The notes: generated by a model not told the origin, from the sequence alone. A stretch of 64,000 nt of DNA from Glebionis coronaria (GCA_025667525.1 CM046878.1:392526974-392590973); one strand, 5' to 3'. Counted from the first letter of the stretch, positions 34,286 to 47,680 are shown. A program made the numbers and translations.

Positions 34286-35693
34286 ATGGTCCTCACACGT
34301 GAACAAGAGCAACTGAATGCAGCAGTTCAAGCTTCTATGCAGGCTATGCTTCCTCAACTAAGGAATGAAATTTAGGCTGAGGTGCAAGCTACCAACAATC
34401 AACACCAACACCAGCATTAGAATCGTCCTCCTCTACCTCCAGCTACACTGATCACATGGCTGGAGCGATTCAATAAGCAGCGTCAAAAATCTTTCGAGCA
34501 GACTGACAAGCCCACTGAGGCTGAGAGCTGGATAGCTCATATCGAGAAGATCTTTGACGAAATGGTATGCGACCCTGTCTTTAAGGCAAGGTTAGCTTGT
34601 TACAAGTTTGAAGGTAATGTGCTTGCATGGTAGAAGGCACTGAAGCTGTCAAATGGAGGCGACGACTGGGTGATTGGATTGACTTGGGCAGAGTTTAAGG
34701 AGTTGGTTATGGGGCAGTTCTTCCTGAAAGCTGAGCAGGATAAGCTCAAGAGGGAGTATCATGGTATTAGGCAGAGAGCTAGGGAATACAGCAATGAGTT
34801 CATGCAGAGGTTTCTTCGACTGGCTGGATTCCTTGGTGCAGCAGCCAGGACTACAGAGGAGCAGGCGTATCACTTTCGCTGGGCTCTTCGCACGTCTGTC
34901 GCCAATAACTTAGCGTGTGCTACATTAATACTGTGCCACACAAGTAGCAGATGCTACCCGCAAGTTGGAGATGTTGCAGGAGAGGGATGAGTCTGGAGAG
35001 GCTAGAAGACCCGACAAGAGGTATATTTCGTCATCAGTGGTGATCATTTCATTTCATTTAGTACTATCCAAATATTTATCTTTCTCTATACAATTGCATC
35101 TTTCAGGTAGAAGACTGGCGACCGGTCCCAACCAGCCACTCAGCAGCAGAATCAGCACAAGGGTAATGGTCAGACTCATGACCGTTCTGCTTCGGATAGG
35201 CGTGGCGGTAATGACAATTACTGTAACAATGCCAACAACTCCAATAGTAGCAGGTCCCTAACCTTACTCATTTCTTATGTTATGTGTTTCATGATTCATA
35301 ATTTTGACACTTCAGCATCTACTACCAGGAATAATGGAAACGGACGGGTGCAGGACCGCAGAGGTTCACAGCCCAACCGTGCAGCTACATCTAGTATTAC
35401 GTCTTACGATCTTCTGCATTGTCCTGTTTGTACCTATTAATCATGTCTCGCGTATACTTTTCTGAACAGGCTCCCAGCCAACTAGGGCACCTGTTGGAGG
35501 GTATACTTACCCTTTTTGCACTACGTGCAACAACAGACACCCTGGGCCGTGTCGCCATGATAGCGATGCTTGCCTTAAGTGTGGCCAGCCGGGCCATCGC
35601 ATGAAGGAATGCCGTAAAGGTGAGATTGAGGGCACTTCTCGACATGTTGACTCCAAGCCACATCCTACTACTGGACGACTGTACACGACCTAG
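34286..35693 (+). pseudogene. gag: Gag of Tekay element G2, decayed, with intron-like segments
   Basis: ATG at 34286 corresponds to the G1 start. In-frame TAGs lie at 34373, 34418 and 34631. The first is CAG in G1, a direct C to T change; the other two are shared with G1. The capsid-like part (34670-34925) is 90% or more like G1. A small deletion and insertion near 34926-34945 shift the frame. The C-terminal half is basic and Asn/Gly/Gln-rich and is interrupted by three GT..AG segments (35021-35106, 35247-35315, 35394-35469). It ends with a CCHC knuckle CX2CX4HX4C at 35571-35612, preceded by a Cys/His cluster. A further TAG is at 35691. Function would be capsid formation and RNA packaging. 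Confidence 0.82.
35021..35469 (+). other. Three intron-like GT..AG segments in G2 gag
   Basis: Segment 1 is 35021-35106 (86 bp), starting GTATAT and ending CATCTTTCAG after a pyrimidine-rich stretch. Segment 2 is 35247-35315 (69 bp), ending ACACTTCAG; a nearer GT at 35254 exists but would shift the frame. Segment 3 is 35394-35469 (76 bp), starting GTATTACG and ending TTCTGAACAG. All three are T-rich and lack the Asn/Gly/Arg-rich coding character of the flanks. Removing them joins the flanking Gag frame at each junction, with one TAG left at 35108. This is only a reading of sequence; no transcript evidence is available. Confidence 0.55.
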
Positions 35694-36548
35694 CGTGATC
35701 AGGCCAAAAAGTCAACAGGTACCATCATTGGATTTTTTTATATGTATGGTCAAGCTGCATGCGTCTTATTTGACACGGGTGCTACTCATTCGGTCATATC
35801 AACTGTTTATGCCAAGCGTGTTAGGATATCCCCTATGCCATTAGAAAATGTCTTAAACATTTCCACACCCTTAAGAGACTCTGTACACATCACACATGGG
35901 TACAAGGGTCTTCCCCTTGAGTTTGACGACAAAATTCGTCCAGTTGATGCACTTCTAGTAGACATGTTCGATTTCGACATGATATTAGGCATGGACTGGC
36001 TATCCAAACACCACGCCACCATAGACTGCCACTCATAGGTAATTTTTAGTGATGTAAACACACCAGAGTACATTCACAAAGGTTTTATACAAGGAAGGTC
36101 TGTACAAATAATTTCAACCTTACGAGCACGTGCATTACCGTCATATGGTTGCGAGGGCTACTTAACTACGGTTCATGATATGGAGGCTGAATCTCTATCC
36201 ATCCAGAATTAGCCTATCGTGTCAGAATTCCCTGATGTGTTTCCTAAAGAGATTTTGGGCATACCACCTACTCGTGAGGTAGAGTTTAATATTGAGCTCA
36301 TCCCAGGAGTTGACCCAATTTTCAAGGCTCCTTATCGCATGGCTCCAATAGAGCTTAAGTATTTAAAGGAACAACTACAAGAACTTTTGGAACGAGGTTT
36401 CATCCGCCCTAGTGCATCTCCATAGGGTGCACCGGTTCTTTTCTTGAAGAAGAAGGACGACAGTATGCGTCTCTGCATTGATTATCGTGAGCTTAATAAG
36501 ATCACCATCAGGAACCGATATCCTTTACCACGCATTGATGATATGCTT
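35694..36548 (+). pseudogene. pol: Pol of G2, first part: protease and N-terminal RT
   Basis: Aspartic protease motif DTGA at 35772-35783 is followed by the flap and closing region ending MILGMDWLSKHHATIDC (about 35980-36030), as in Ty3/gypsy proteases. TAG codons at 36036, 36210 and 36423 interrupt the frame. RT begins with FPDVFPKEI (36228), YRMAP and [10 protein letters not shown] (to 36420), and continues [21 protein letters not shown] to the start of the RT palm near 36548. There element N3 is inserted. The second half resumes at 51713. Confidence 0.9.
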
Positions 36549-38146
36549 TATTAATGCGAGTGGTGCCTAAAAACATTATTAGTGTTAAATAATCTTTCTT
36601 AGTTTTGATCACAACAAACTATACAAGACATATATAGTCAAACACAATCGTAAAACGAATTATCTAACAAACACTATCATCAAGGTAATAATCATTACAT
36701 CATGTTTAGTGATCATAAAAGTTATTAGCCTTAAAACTCACTTTTTTCAAATGTGACAAAAGATTTTTAATAAACTTTCTTTTTAATAAAATGTTTTATT
36801 AAAATGAAAAATGAAATTTTGAATATGGCATATTCCAAATGCCATAAGAATATCCTTTGAAGGTTTCAAACTGCCTTAGATAGTTCAAATCTACTAAAAG
36901 ACAAAAAGGAGCGGAGTCTACCTCTGCGGTTCCTTAAGTGCCTATGCGGTTCTTTATTGATAAGGAACCGCCTAGTGCAATAAAGAACCGCACACAGATA
37001 GCCGTTGGTTTCTGTCTTCTATAATTAGTGGATCAAATCTACATTTTCCATAACCCTTTTTGGACATTTCTTTCAGCCTCATTTCTCCTTTCTAATCCTA
37101 ATCATTTGTAAATGATAACTTAATGTGTTAAGTATGTTTACTTGTGATTATCCTCTTGATCTCCTTCTTTACCTTGTCCAAAGAGAAGATCACTCACACA
37201 CATGTGATGTGATTAAAGATGAAGCCTTGATGAAGATCATCTCCTAAAGATCTAATCAAGTTCATCATTTGTTTATTTATGTTTTGTGTAGATCCAATGT
37301 ATTTGTGAATACTTGGACTAGTTGTGTTCATCCAAGCTATTTGTAAATACTTGGATTAGAGTTGTGTAAGTCCATTGCATATGTGTGTTCTTGGATTTGT
37401 CTTGTGAAAATCCAAATTACATGTGTGTACTTGGATATGTTTAGTTGAGTTGTAATAAGTTGTGTAAGTTCTCACTAAACTATAAAGTGATGTAGTTGTG
37501 TCTTGTGAGTTCTCACTAAGCTATAAAGTGATGTGTAGTTGTGTCGTGTGAAGTTATCACTTAGCTTCAAAGTGAAGAGTCATGAAGATTGGTTCTAGCT
37601 TTGGATTAGAACTCGACATCTAGCCTTGTGTCCGAAAATGGTGAAGTAGGCAACGTTGTGAAGATTGGTTCTACCTTTTGATTAGAACTCGACATCTAGC
37701 CTTGTGTCGTAAAATAGTGAAGGGAGAGACGTTGTGTAGATTAGTCCTTTCTATGATTAGGTCTCGACATTTAGCTTAGTGACGGAAAATAATGTAAGCG
37801 ACTTTGTAAGGTTTTCTCCGCCAAGAAGGGAGCTTGTGGATATAGTGTAAATCTCGAGTAGGTGTACTCGAGGAGTGGAGTAAGAACGAGGATAGAGCTT
37901 CGTTACCGAACCACTATAAATCTCGATGTCCTCCTCTTAGGTTGTTTCCTTCCTTACTCTTTACTTACTTCCATTATCATTACACTTACTACTTGTCTTT
38001 GTTAATGTATTAGAATTGAACTTAATCATTATGCAACTACCTTTCAAGTAAAAGATAGTTTTGGCACTCACCTAATCGAAAGGAATTTTAATTAGGAGAC
38101 AAACCGAAGAGAAACTATTCAACCCCCCCCCCCTCTAGTTTCTACA
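36549..38146 (+). repeat. 5' LTR of N3
   Basis: It ends CTAGTTTCTACA after a run of C. Inverted-repeat arms lie at 36926-36936, 36946-36959, 36961-36971 and 36978-36991. The TATA position reads TATAATTA (37020-37027), weaker than the TATAAATA of the 3' LTR. It lacks about 12 bp present in the 3' copy near 50242. Telescoped GAAGATTGGTTCTA and ACTCGACATCTAGCCTTGTGTC repeats of about 85-90 bp lie at 37560-37790. Confidence 0.88.
36926..36991 (+). promoter_or_regulatory. Interleaved inverted-repeat module in N3 5' LTR
   Basis: Arms run A (GCGGTTCCTTA), B (GCGGTTCTTTATTG), A' (TAAGGAACCGC), B' (CAATAAAGAACCGC). A pairs with A' and B with B' in interleaved order, and because A and B are alike, B can also pair with A'. 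The module ends 28 bases before the TATA position. The 3' LTR copy (50483-50548) keeps all four arms exactly. Confidence 0.85.
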
Positions 38147-40216
38147 ATTGGTATCAAAGTGATGGTCACACAAGTTATTTGAAGTATATTGTTCTTTAAA
38201 AGTTGGATCGATCCATTGTCTCCTCAAATTAGAAGGTTAAGTTGTACTAAAGTTTCTCTTTGGTCAAAACTATTTTTTCTTTGAAAATAGGCCTTTTAAT
38301 GGGTAATATAGCATCTCATTTAAATTAGTAGTATTTATGCATTTTAGATTTACTCTTGAAATGTATCTACTAGTTTGCATCGTGTTATGTATAGGTACTC
38401 ATAAAGATCAATCATTCAATTGATTGTGGATTGAGTTACTTACACTTTTAGAAGACTCGTCTTCTTTGATTTCCAACATCATTGAATGATGAAATCAAGA
38501 TGCATGGGAGTGATACTAGTCCTTGAAGACTTAGTAGTTACTTTAGTCATGGTTGGGCTTTGCATTGATTCCTAAATTGCTTGGATGCACTTTGTGGCCA
38601 AGTTACGTTTTCGTTCTTCCACACGCCCTTTTGATCACTCTTCTGATCATTACTTGACTATGTGCTCGCTCTTGGCATCCTTGCCTTGACATTTGTTATT
38701 GGTTTGTGATTCTCTTCTCTTACCCTTTCAAATCTTCATTTCTTGGATACTTGACTCACTATGGAGATGTAGAGTGAGTTTGTAGAAGCTTAAAGTGTCA
38801 AGCATAATTTCCATGGTTTGCACCTTCACGGTTAGTAGGCCCTATATCATGTGTAACTTTTGCAATTGAGCTCATCTCTAGGATGATTGGTTAATCCCTT
38901 GAGATACTAAACTAATTCATAAGTTGTAGTTGGATTTTACACATTTGGAATTGAAATATTCCAAGGATATTGTTGTTGTAAATGCTTGCAATGATTTTTG
39001 TCCGATCATGTGGGAGAGAAAGTGAATTTATACTTTGCTAACATTTTGAAATAGAGTAAGACTAATCTTGAAAGTGATCTTATTCTATGTATCAAAACTG
39101 CTTGGTATAGTTCATTACCAAAGTCGTTTAGACTTTTGCCAGAAAGGCACGTCTTAAACCACTATATATGACACAAGCTCTTCGTCTCCTCGATTTGAAG
39201 ATTGTCATTTGTCTCTTGAGCATTTTTTCATCTTGATTCACTCCTCTTGACTTCTCTCCTCTTTACTTCTTCGCTACGAGTAGTCGTTTGTCCGTTTCGG
39301 TCTTTTCCTATCTCCATTCAACTCGTAATCCTTCATTAAGGCATTATTACCTAGTGTTGTGGTGGTCCAATGATTTCCTAAAGGCTTAAGATATATTTTA
39401 AGGATATTTTAGAAAAAATTGGTTTTGAAAAATTCTTTGATTTTCTTTGATAAAAACTCGCCACTGTAGGCGGTTCTTTATCTGCCGCGGCTCAAAGCGC
39501 GGTTCTCTACCGATAAGCAACCACGGTTAGAGATTTTGACTAAAGCGCCAGGTTTTCTTAAAAATCATTTTTCAAACAAACCCTCTCTCTCTTCTCGAAT
39601 AGAGCCGACGGTTTCCTCCATTTTCCACCATTGTTGAACTTTCAAAACCTTCAATCACTCAAGATAATTTGATTCCAATCGGTGGGTTCCACTCATTCTT
39701 CATCCAAGATCAATTATCTGTAAGTCATTTCATTCAATTTCATCTAATTTTTCCTATTGTTCATACATTCATAATTGGGATTTTTAAAATTGATATTGAA
39801 TTAGAACCTTACTAGGAATGTGAGTTGACATGGTGATTATACTATGATTCCTTAGGCTCATATTCATTGAGATTTCACTAAAACTCACGTGTAGAACAAT
39901 CCGAATTTTAGCTAAATAATTTTGGTTAATTGATGGAATTGATATGAACCCATGAACAAGATGGTAATGGCATTGTTAATGCTTACCTAAAAACCTTGTT
40001 TTGAAAAACCAATGTTCAAGTTCATTGTTGATTTTACATGGTTAATATGTTATTGTCAATGATGAACTAGGTACATTGTGAACATGGGAATGATAAGGAT
40101 TAATCCTTTGTTTGTCACGAAATTGATGAAACACATTCTCATCTTTTTTATTTTTGGCTTATATCTAACATATGAGTGATTGGGGAAATATATTTGTGTT
40201 TATTTAGGTACTAATC
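38147..40216 (+). other. PBS and leader of N3, no gene
   Basis: PBS TGGTATCAAAGTG (38149-38161) is a variant of the initiator tRNA-Met site. The remainder is T-rich leader without a recognisable ORF. A degenerate copy of the LTR inverted-repeat module lies at about 39469-39526 (GGCGGTTCTTTATC, then GCGCGGTTCTCTACCGATAA). Confidence 0.7.
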
Positions 40217-41632
<1,416 letters not shown>

Positions 41633-42230
41633 AGCTTTGGATAATCATGATTAACATGTTTGTAAACATGTTTGGATTGTTGAACAATTTCATTTATCTT
41701 TATTTTTTAGGATGTTATGTGTATTAACTAATACTTTGTATTTGGATTATCTAGTATTTTAATCCTAATCGTTTATGTGATCGATCTTTCGATTTGCATT
41801 GATTTGTGCATATTATGTGTTAGTTACCTTCCTAGTTTTTGATTAATAGTTCCCTTTGGCTTGATAAACTTTTGTGTGAAATCTGGGCTAGCAAATGTTT
41901 CAGGAAGTGCATTTTTTGGAACCCACTGGGGCGGTTCTTTATCTTCCCCGCGGTTCCTTAGCGATAACGAACCGCGGCCCTACATAAGAAACCGTCGTCA
42001 TCTGTTCCGAGAGAATATTTGCTTTACACTGTTTTCCCCTAATCTGTGTAAACATTGATAAATTTTTTGCAAAAACCTGCACTTTCCTAAACTAGGCTAC
42101 CTAATTTCATTATTCATATAAAATGATTTTAAACCATTACTAGTTTGGATCATCCCTTCCTCTTCTTAAACCCCTCCTTGTTGATCTTGTTCTTCATCCC
42201 TTAAACTTATTTCTAAACCTCTTCACAACC
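41633..42230 (+). other. Intergenic part of N3 with an inverted-repeat module
   Basis: There is no gene. GCGGTTCTTTATC (41931-41943) is followed by the hairpin CCGCGGTTC..GAACCGCGG (41948-41977), a variant of the LTR module. It lies about 250-300 bp upstream of ORF2. Confidence 0.75.
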
Positions 42231-42839
42231 ATGGTGTCCACTAGAACATCCAATTCTCCCAAAATTTCCTCTTCCAAAAGAAACCTTAAAATCAAGATTA
42301 AGTTACTCAAACTTGGTTCTTCATCTTTCCGTACTCCCAAAAATGAAACTTCTCCTATTCTCATTTCTTCATCACCTTCACCACCCTTTGCTCCATGGAA
42401 GACCAACTCAACACATGGTACCAATCATTCACATGGTTCTACCTCTTCCTCATTCTAATCAAGAATGAATGAGTTGTCCTCACCCTTCACTCCTAGTCCT
42501 CCCTTAGATGTGAATACTCAACCTCAACCTCTACAAAGCATTACCTTTGTTCTTGAGCCTATGGTTACCTCTCCTTTCACTCCATAAAATTCACCCATTT
42601 CACCCATATCACCCTTGGACATTATGCCTCCACCACCTTCTCCTCCCTCAAATGCTCCTCTTTTGGGCATTCCAATTTCTCACTTCATGAGTGATCCTTA
42701 CTTCTTTGGTTTTATAGAAGCTCATGGCACCAATTATCCATGTTGTCTCGATAACAACTATATCATTCAAAACCTAAGGTTGGAGATGCTTGGTCTCCAT
42801 AGGAGGTTGCATGATTTCTTGCTTCTTTGTTCTCCATGA
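42231..42839 (+). pseudogene. ORF2 of N3, Ser/Pro-rich, with two in-frame stops
   Basis: ATG at 42231 (MVSTRTSNSPK) opens one continuous frame to 42839, broken by TAA at 42456 and 42585. The product is Ser/Thr/Pro-rich with a basic N-terminus (KRNLKIKIKLLK). It ends in a short segment with a CC pair followed by a leucine-rich helix (LEMLGLHRRLHDFLLL). ORF3 of the same element (48791) has the same design, so the two may be an ancient duplication. I do not recognise a function. Confidence 0.55.
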
Positions 42840-43054
42840 CTCCTCCTCCTAGGAGATGAATGATGATTTTCAAAAATAAATATTTTTAAGAAAGTCAAGC
42901 CAAAGAAGACTATGATATCAAGAACTAGTTTAAGCTAACTTTTTATTAGTTAGTTGTTATTTCTTTTCTTGTATTTCCTTTCCTTCATGAGTCTTTCATG
43001 AAGTTGTTCTATGGATTTAGTTTTATGTGTTTCAACCTATGTGGTCACATTGCT
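42840..43054 (+). other. N3 sequence left of T1, no gene
   Basis: Non-coding flank ending in GGTCACATTGCT, where the Tat element T1 begins. Confidence 0.5.
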
Positions 43055-43120
43055 TGTTGATACAAAAGTTGGATGACCCTTGCTTGACCCGAATTAAGCG
43101 TAATTCAGGTAGGCTGGGCT
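43055..43120 (-). repeat. Residual 3' LTR end of T1
   Basis: Bases 43055-43120 match 47704-47769, the inner end of the 5' LTR, with a handful of differences (TGTTGATA..AAGTTGGATGA). Beyond about 43120 the match stops and pol sequence begins. Confidence 0.85.
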
Positions 43121-45373
43121 TGGCGCTTCCTGACGCATCGTAACCACGGCTGTAGGAAGGAACGCTTGTATAGAACACCCTCTCAAAGCTCGTAGTGTTG
43201 AGACTTCCTTTTGATACGCCATGCCGCCTTCTCATCCTCCGAAAGGGTTTCGTTAGTCAGATAGCTGATGATCGGGGTCATCCATGTAGGTCCCTCTTCC
43301 TCAACTATAGTTGCAATTTCCCCTCCTATAATGGACTTTTCCTTGAGTATTAACACCAATACTTGTTTGGATAAATGAGCAAAACTTATAGATGCAATCT
43401 TGCTAAGAGCATCCGCCTTCTTGTTCTCGCCTCTTGGCACCTGCTTGTTGGAAAACTTCCCAAAATTGGCGATGAGTGACTTGACTTTCTCCAATTATTG
43501 GATCATGTTATCCTCCTTGGCTACATACCCACCTAGGATGTGATTCGCGTCAAGCCGTGAGTCCACGTAGGCCTCGAGGTTGCGGACTCCCATCCTAGCG
43601 GCTATTTTTAAACCTGCAATCAATGCTTCATATTCTGCCTCATTATTCGTGGTTGTGAACTCAAAACGCAAGGCGTAGGTAAACTCCATTCCTTCCCGAT
43701 TCGTGAGGATGAGGCCGGCTCTTGATCCGTCCGTGCATGAAGATCCGTCAGTAAACAAAACCCATGGTTCCGCTGGAATTTCCTCTTTTTGCACCATTGG
43801 TTCATCCTCCTCAGGTTTCTCGATTAGGATGTCTGCCAAAATTTGGCCCTTAACCGTTGTCCTTGGTCTATAGGAGATGTTATGTTCTCCTAGTAGGATG
43901 CTCCACTTCTGTAGCCTTCCGGCCACGTTCGGTTTAGAGATGATTCATTTTATCGGTTGATCAGTGATGACCACAATTGGGTGCGCCTTAAAATACCGGC
44001 GCAGCCTTTTTGTGGCGTACACCAGTGACAAAACCAACTTCTCCATTGATGAATAGTACAACTTCGGCCCTTGCAATGCTCTGCTTATGAAGTAAACCGG
44101 TGTCTGGACTGAGTCCCGACCAGTCATAAGGACTGCACTTATTGCTCCGGTCCTCCTTAGGTCTGGGTGCGACTAGCATAGGAAGAGCCGCGAGATACTG
44201 TTTAAGCTGCCCAAAGGCTTCCTCTGCTTCTTTTGTCCAGCGGAAATCTCCTTTCTTCAAGCACTTCTTGAGTGTTTTGAATAGAGGTAGTGATTTCTCC
44301 GCAGACTTTGACAAGAACCTATTTAGCCCGCCCAGCTTTCCATTTAGTGATTGTACCTCCTTGAGTGTCCGAGGGGATGGTAACTGTATCACCGCGTCCG
44401 TCTTCTCCGGACAAGGCTTGATGCCGTTTGGATTAATCATATATCCAAGGAACATCCCTTCGGTTGCCCCAAACGTGCATTTTTTGGATTCAGTTTCATG
44501 TTGATTCTTCTCAATGTGTCAAACGTCTCCTGGATATCACGGAGAAGTGCTTCCTTCGTATGACTCTTGATGACCAGATCGTCAACATAGACCTCGAGAT
44601 TGCGGCCTATCTGGGATTCGAAGGCTTTATCAACAAGTCGCTGATATGTCGCTCCTTCGTTCTTTAGTCTGAACGGCATTTTTGTGTAACAATACACGCC
44701 CTGACTAGTGTGAAACGCCGTCTTCTCCTCATCTTCCTCCGCCATCTGGATCTGGTAGTACCCTTTTGTACGCATCTAAAAAACAATTGAAAGGGTATCC
44801 GCATAAGGATTCTACCTTCCAATCAATTTCCGGCAACGGATAGCAGTCTTGCGGACAAGATTTGTTCAAGTCCGTGAAGTCCACACACATGCGCCAACTC
44901 CCGTCATGCTTCTTGACCATGACTGGATTAGATAACCACTCGTGGTAGTATACCTCGCGCATAATTCCTACATCTACTAATTTTCGTACCTCATCAAGTA
45001 TTACCTGGCTGCGTTCTAGTGCTTGACCACGCTTCTTTTGCTTAACAAGAGGATATCCCTGGCGGATTTGAAGTTTATGTTCTCCTATCAAACGCGGCAC
45101 ACCTGTCATATGCTTGGGCTCCCATGCGAATATATCAAGGTTTGCTTTTAGGAGAGAGCACATGTCCTTCTTCCCGTTATCCGATAGCATTCCCCCTATT
45201 GCCACCTCTTGCTCCGGGTAGTCGGGGTGGATTACCACCTTCCAATTAGGGGGTGGTGATCCTTCCTTAATGGGAACAGGATGGACTGGTGTTGTCACTG
45301 TGTGGCATTCAGATGCCGGTACGATCGAGTTATAAATTATAACAATTGCCCCTTCGACTGGGAATTTAATCAT
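43121..45373 (-). pseudogene. pol: T1 RT, RNase H and second RNase H, decayed
   Basis: Reading leftward, RT begins with DMTGVPRLIGEHKL-type sequence (45373-44729), then VMVKKHDGSWRMCVDFTDLNK. It shifts frame near 44760 and continues with the catalytic YVDD at 44578-44589. RNase H follows (44455-43945) with FLSKSAEKSLP and YFISRALQGPK, and another frameshift near 44150. Next comes the second RNase H-like domain (43926-43495) starting WVLFTDGSS, with NNEAEYEALIAGL and a stop at 43495. The next segment ends VPRGENKKADALSKIAS and EEGPTWMTP (43494-43183). A last fragment with VLYKRSF-type coding potential (about 43130-43180) is joined to the LTR end. This is a non-functional remnant. Confidence 0.9.
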
Positions 45374-45405
45374 ACTATGAGCCGTGGACGGGACAACCCG
45401 TATGG

Positions 45406-45903
45406 CTAAGATCCCTGGTCTCCGATAATACCATTATATGGGGAATGTGAACGTATCACCATAAAGTTCATCCATGCCGTGGTGGAATGTTCTTTATCCC
45501 CAGTGGTCACCAGTAGACGCAGCTGTCCTATTAGCCAGATAGTATCTCCACTGAAGCCAATGAGCGGCAACGTGGCCGACACTAGTTGGCTCTTTATCTC
45601 TGGTCGTAGCTGTACAAAACAGTGTTCGTAGAGAACTTCCGCCGATGATCCTCCATCCACATACATACGATGAACGTTGTGTGTTCCAATACTTACCTCA
45701 ATCGTGAGATGTGCATCGGCCACGTTGCTTGCCGTAATGGGAGGGAATGATATCTCTCTGCCACGTGAAATTTTTTGACTAAATTTCTGCTTTGTGCGGC
45801 GCTGCCAAGATTGGATCATATATATGGTTGAAGACTTGTCCTTTTGGGGGTCCTTCTTATCGTACTTTTTGTTATCCTTCCCATCCTTCCAATCCTTGAC
45901 CAA
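45406..45903 (-). pseudogene. T1 protease region
   Basis: An open segment of 165 codons has the retropepsin-like motif VDGGSSAEVLYEHCF and the later MNFMVIRSHSPYNGIIG pattern, as in the Tat/Ogre lineage. The usual D-S/T-G is D-G-G here, as in many Tat relatives. Upstream lies a Lys/Asp-rich linker (KDGKDNKKYDKKD). The frame stops at 45406, just before the RT frame. Confidence 0.8.
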
Positions 45904-47599
45904 ATGTTGAGTTTTCCTAATTTGATTAGTGACTCAATGTGCTTCTTGAGCTGGATGCACTCCTCCGTGCCGTGGCCCTTTTCATTGTGGAATTAGTAGA
46001 AGCGATTTCCTTGACAACGGTCCACTGGAGTTGTCATTGGGGGAGGCCTTGGGAAGTTCGCCCCCTCCGTCAACAACATATCCCGGTAAGTCATCTTTAG
46101 AGGGGTGAATTTGTCATCCGACCGCCCTCCTTTATTCTGACTCTTGTAATCCGAGCTCCTTCCGTTGCCGTGGGTGCTTTGGCCCCCTGATTGCCTCTTG
46201 GGATGGTCGTTCGATCGATAGTTATGGTTTCCCTTTGTAGGATATGTCGCGGCTACCGCGGTTTCTCCTTCTACAAAGTTTCTGAACCTTTACATGAGGT
46301 CATCATACCTATCTGGTCGCTTGTCATTGAGGCGCCTAATTAATTCCTTGTCCGTTATGGCATGCATGTAATCAAAAAATTTTAGGAGCTCTGGCATCGT
46401 TTTTGTGCGCGTGCACTCGTCATTAAAACGTTCCGTGAAGTCCTCCGTAGACTCTCTGGGCCGCTGCTTGATGGTTGCTAATGAGACCGGATCCCTATTA
46501 TACTTCTTTCACTGAGTATAATTGTTTTTGAACGTAGTACGCAGCTCGCCGAAGCTATCAATGCTTCGGGAAGGGAGCCTTTCAAACCAATCACGGACAT
46601 TGCCAATCAAGGTCGAGTTGAACATCTGGCACCATATAAGCATCGACCATCGTTCAATTTTCGCCTGTATATCAAATATCTTTAGGTGATCATCAGGATC
46701 ACCAGACCCATCATAGGTTTTAACACACGCCGGCATACGACGCTTCTTATCCTCAGAGTAGTTCCGTATGCGGAGAGTGAAGGCATCTTCTCTGTCGTCG
46801 CACCATGGACGGGAGAGATCCTCCTCCTCGTTCTGATAGTAGAGATCATCATAGTATCCCTCATCGTCGGATGGTGGGGGGGAGTATACCTAGGTCGGCG
46901 ACGCTTGGGGGGATGGTCATCTGAATCCGACCCCGAAGGGCCGGGAGGAGGGGGTGGTTCCCCACTTCTCGGCTGAGGACCACTTTTGTGAGAAGAGCTA
47001 GGATCTTTCTTCCCAGCATTCATCCTATCCCACACGCTGGTGCGACGATTGTTCCTGGTCGATTCCAACATCGGGCGTTCGGTAGAGCAGTCGGACCTAT
47101 CTCCTTCCTCACGGGATTGTAGTAATTCCTACATACCGCGATCCCCTATGCGCTCGAACACATTCCGAGGTTGAGGGTTTTCCTCAAGGGGGGTTCTTTC
47201 CTGCGGGCGCGCCCTCCTCTTTTTTTGAGTTTGAGGAGAGGTGCCAGACGCGGTCCTACCAAATTTGAGCCTAGATTGGAGGTTCCTTCCTAGGTTTAAC
47301 CTTGACACGATACCCGTGACGATCCTGTCAAAGTTCTGCGTGAAAACACGAACGAGGTGTTCGTCACTAAGTGGTTCCACTTCTAATTCTGTCTCGATTG
47401 ATGGCCTATGCGGCTCCTTGTTAGGGGCCTTAGGCGCACTCCCTGGATAAGGATTATCCATGGTAATGGTTGGTGGTGGGGTATTGCCAGACGTGCCTGC
47501 CCCACCAAAAGGCTGAAAAACGTTTCGGTCAGCCTGTTTGGCTGCCAGGGGATTGGGTGGAGATGAGTATCCCATCCCCCGTGGACTTCCGGTTCGCAT
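45904..47599 (-). pseudogene. gag: T1 gag, decayed
   Basis: MRTGSPRGMG starts at 47599, about 80 bases inside the PBS. The first segment (47599-47129) is Pro/Arg-rich, and the second (47071-46682) continues Pro/Ser-rich in the same style. The capsid core is in segment 46736-46509: VKTYDGSGDPDDHLKIF, MFNSTLIGNVRDWFERLP and IDSFGELRTTF. After a stop at 46509 the frame continues with STEDFTERFNDEC and, near 46000, a zinc knuckle-like HNEKGHGTEEC preceded by a stop. At least five stops or shifts are present. Confidence 0.8.
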
Positions 47600-47680
47600 G
47601 ATTCGTGTTCCTGGGATTCCCTTGCGGATGTCCTTTCGTCATTAAAAGAGATCGTTGATTGAGGTTCTAGCTTAGTGTTT

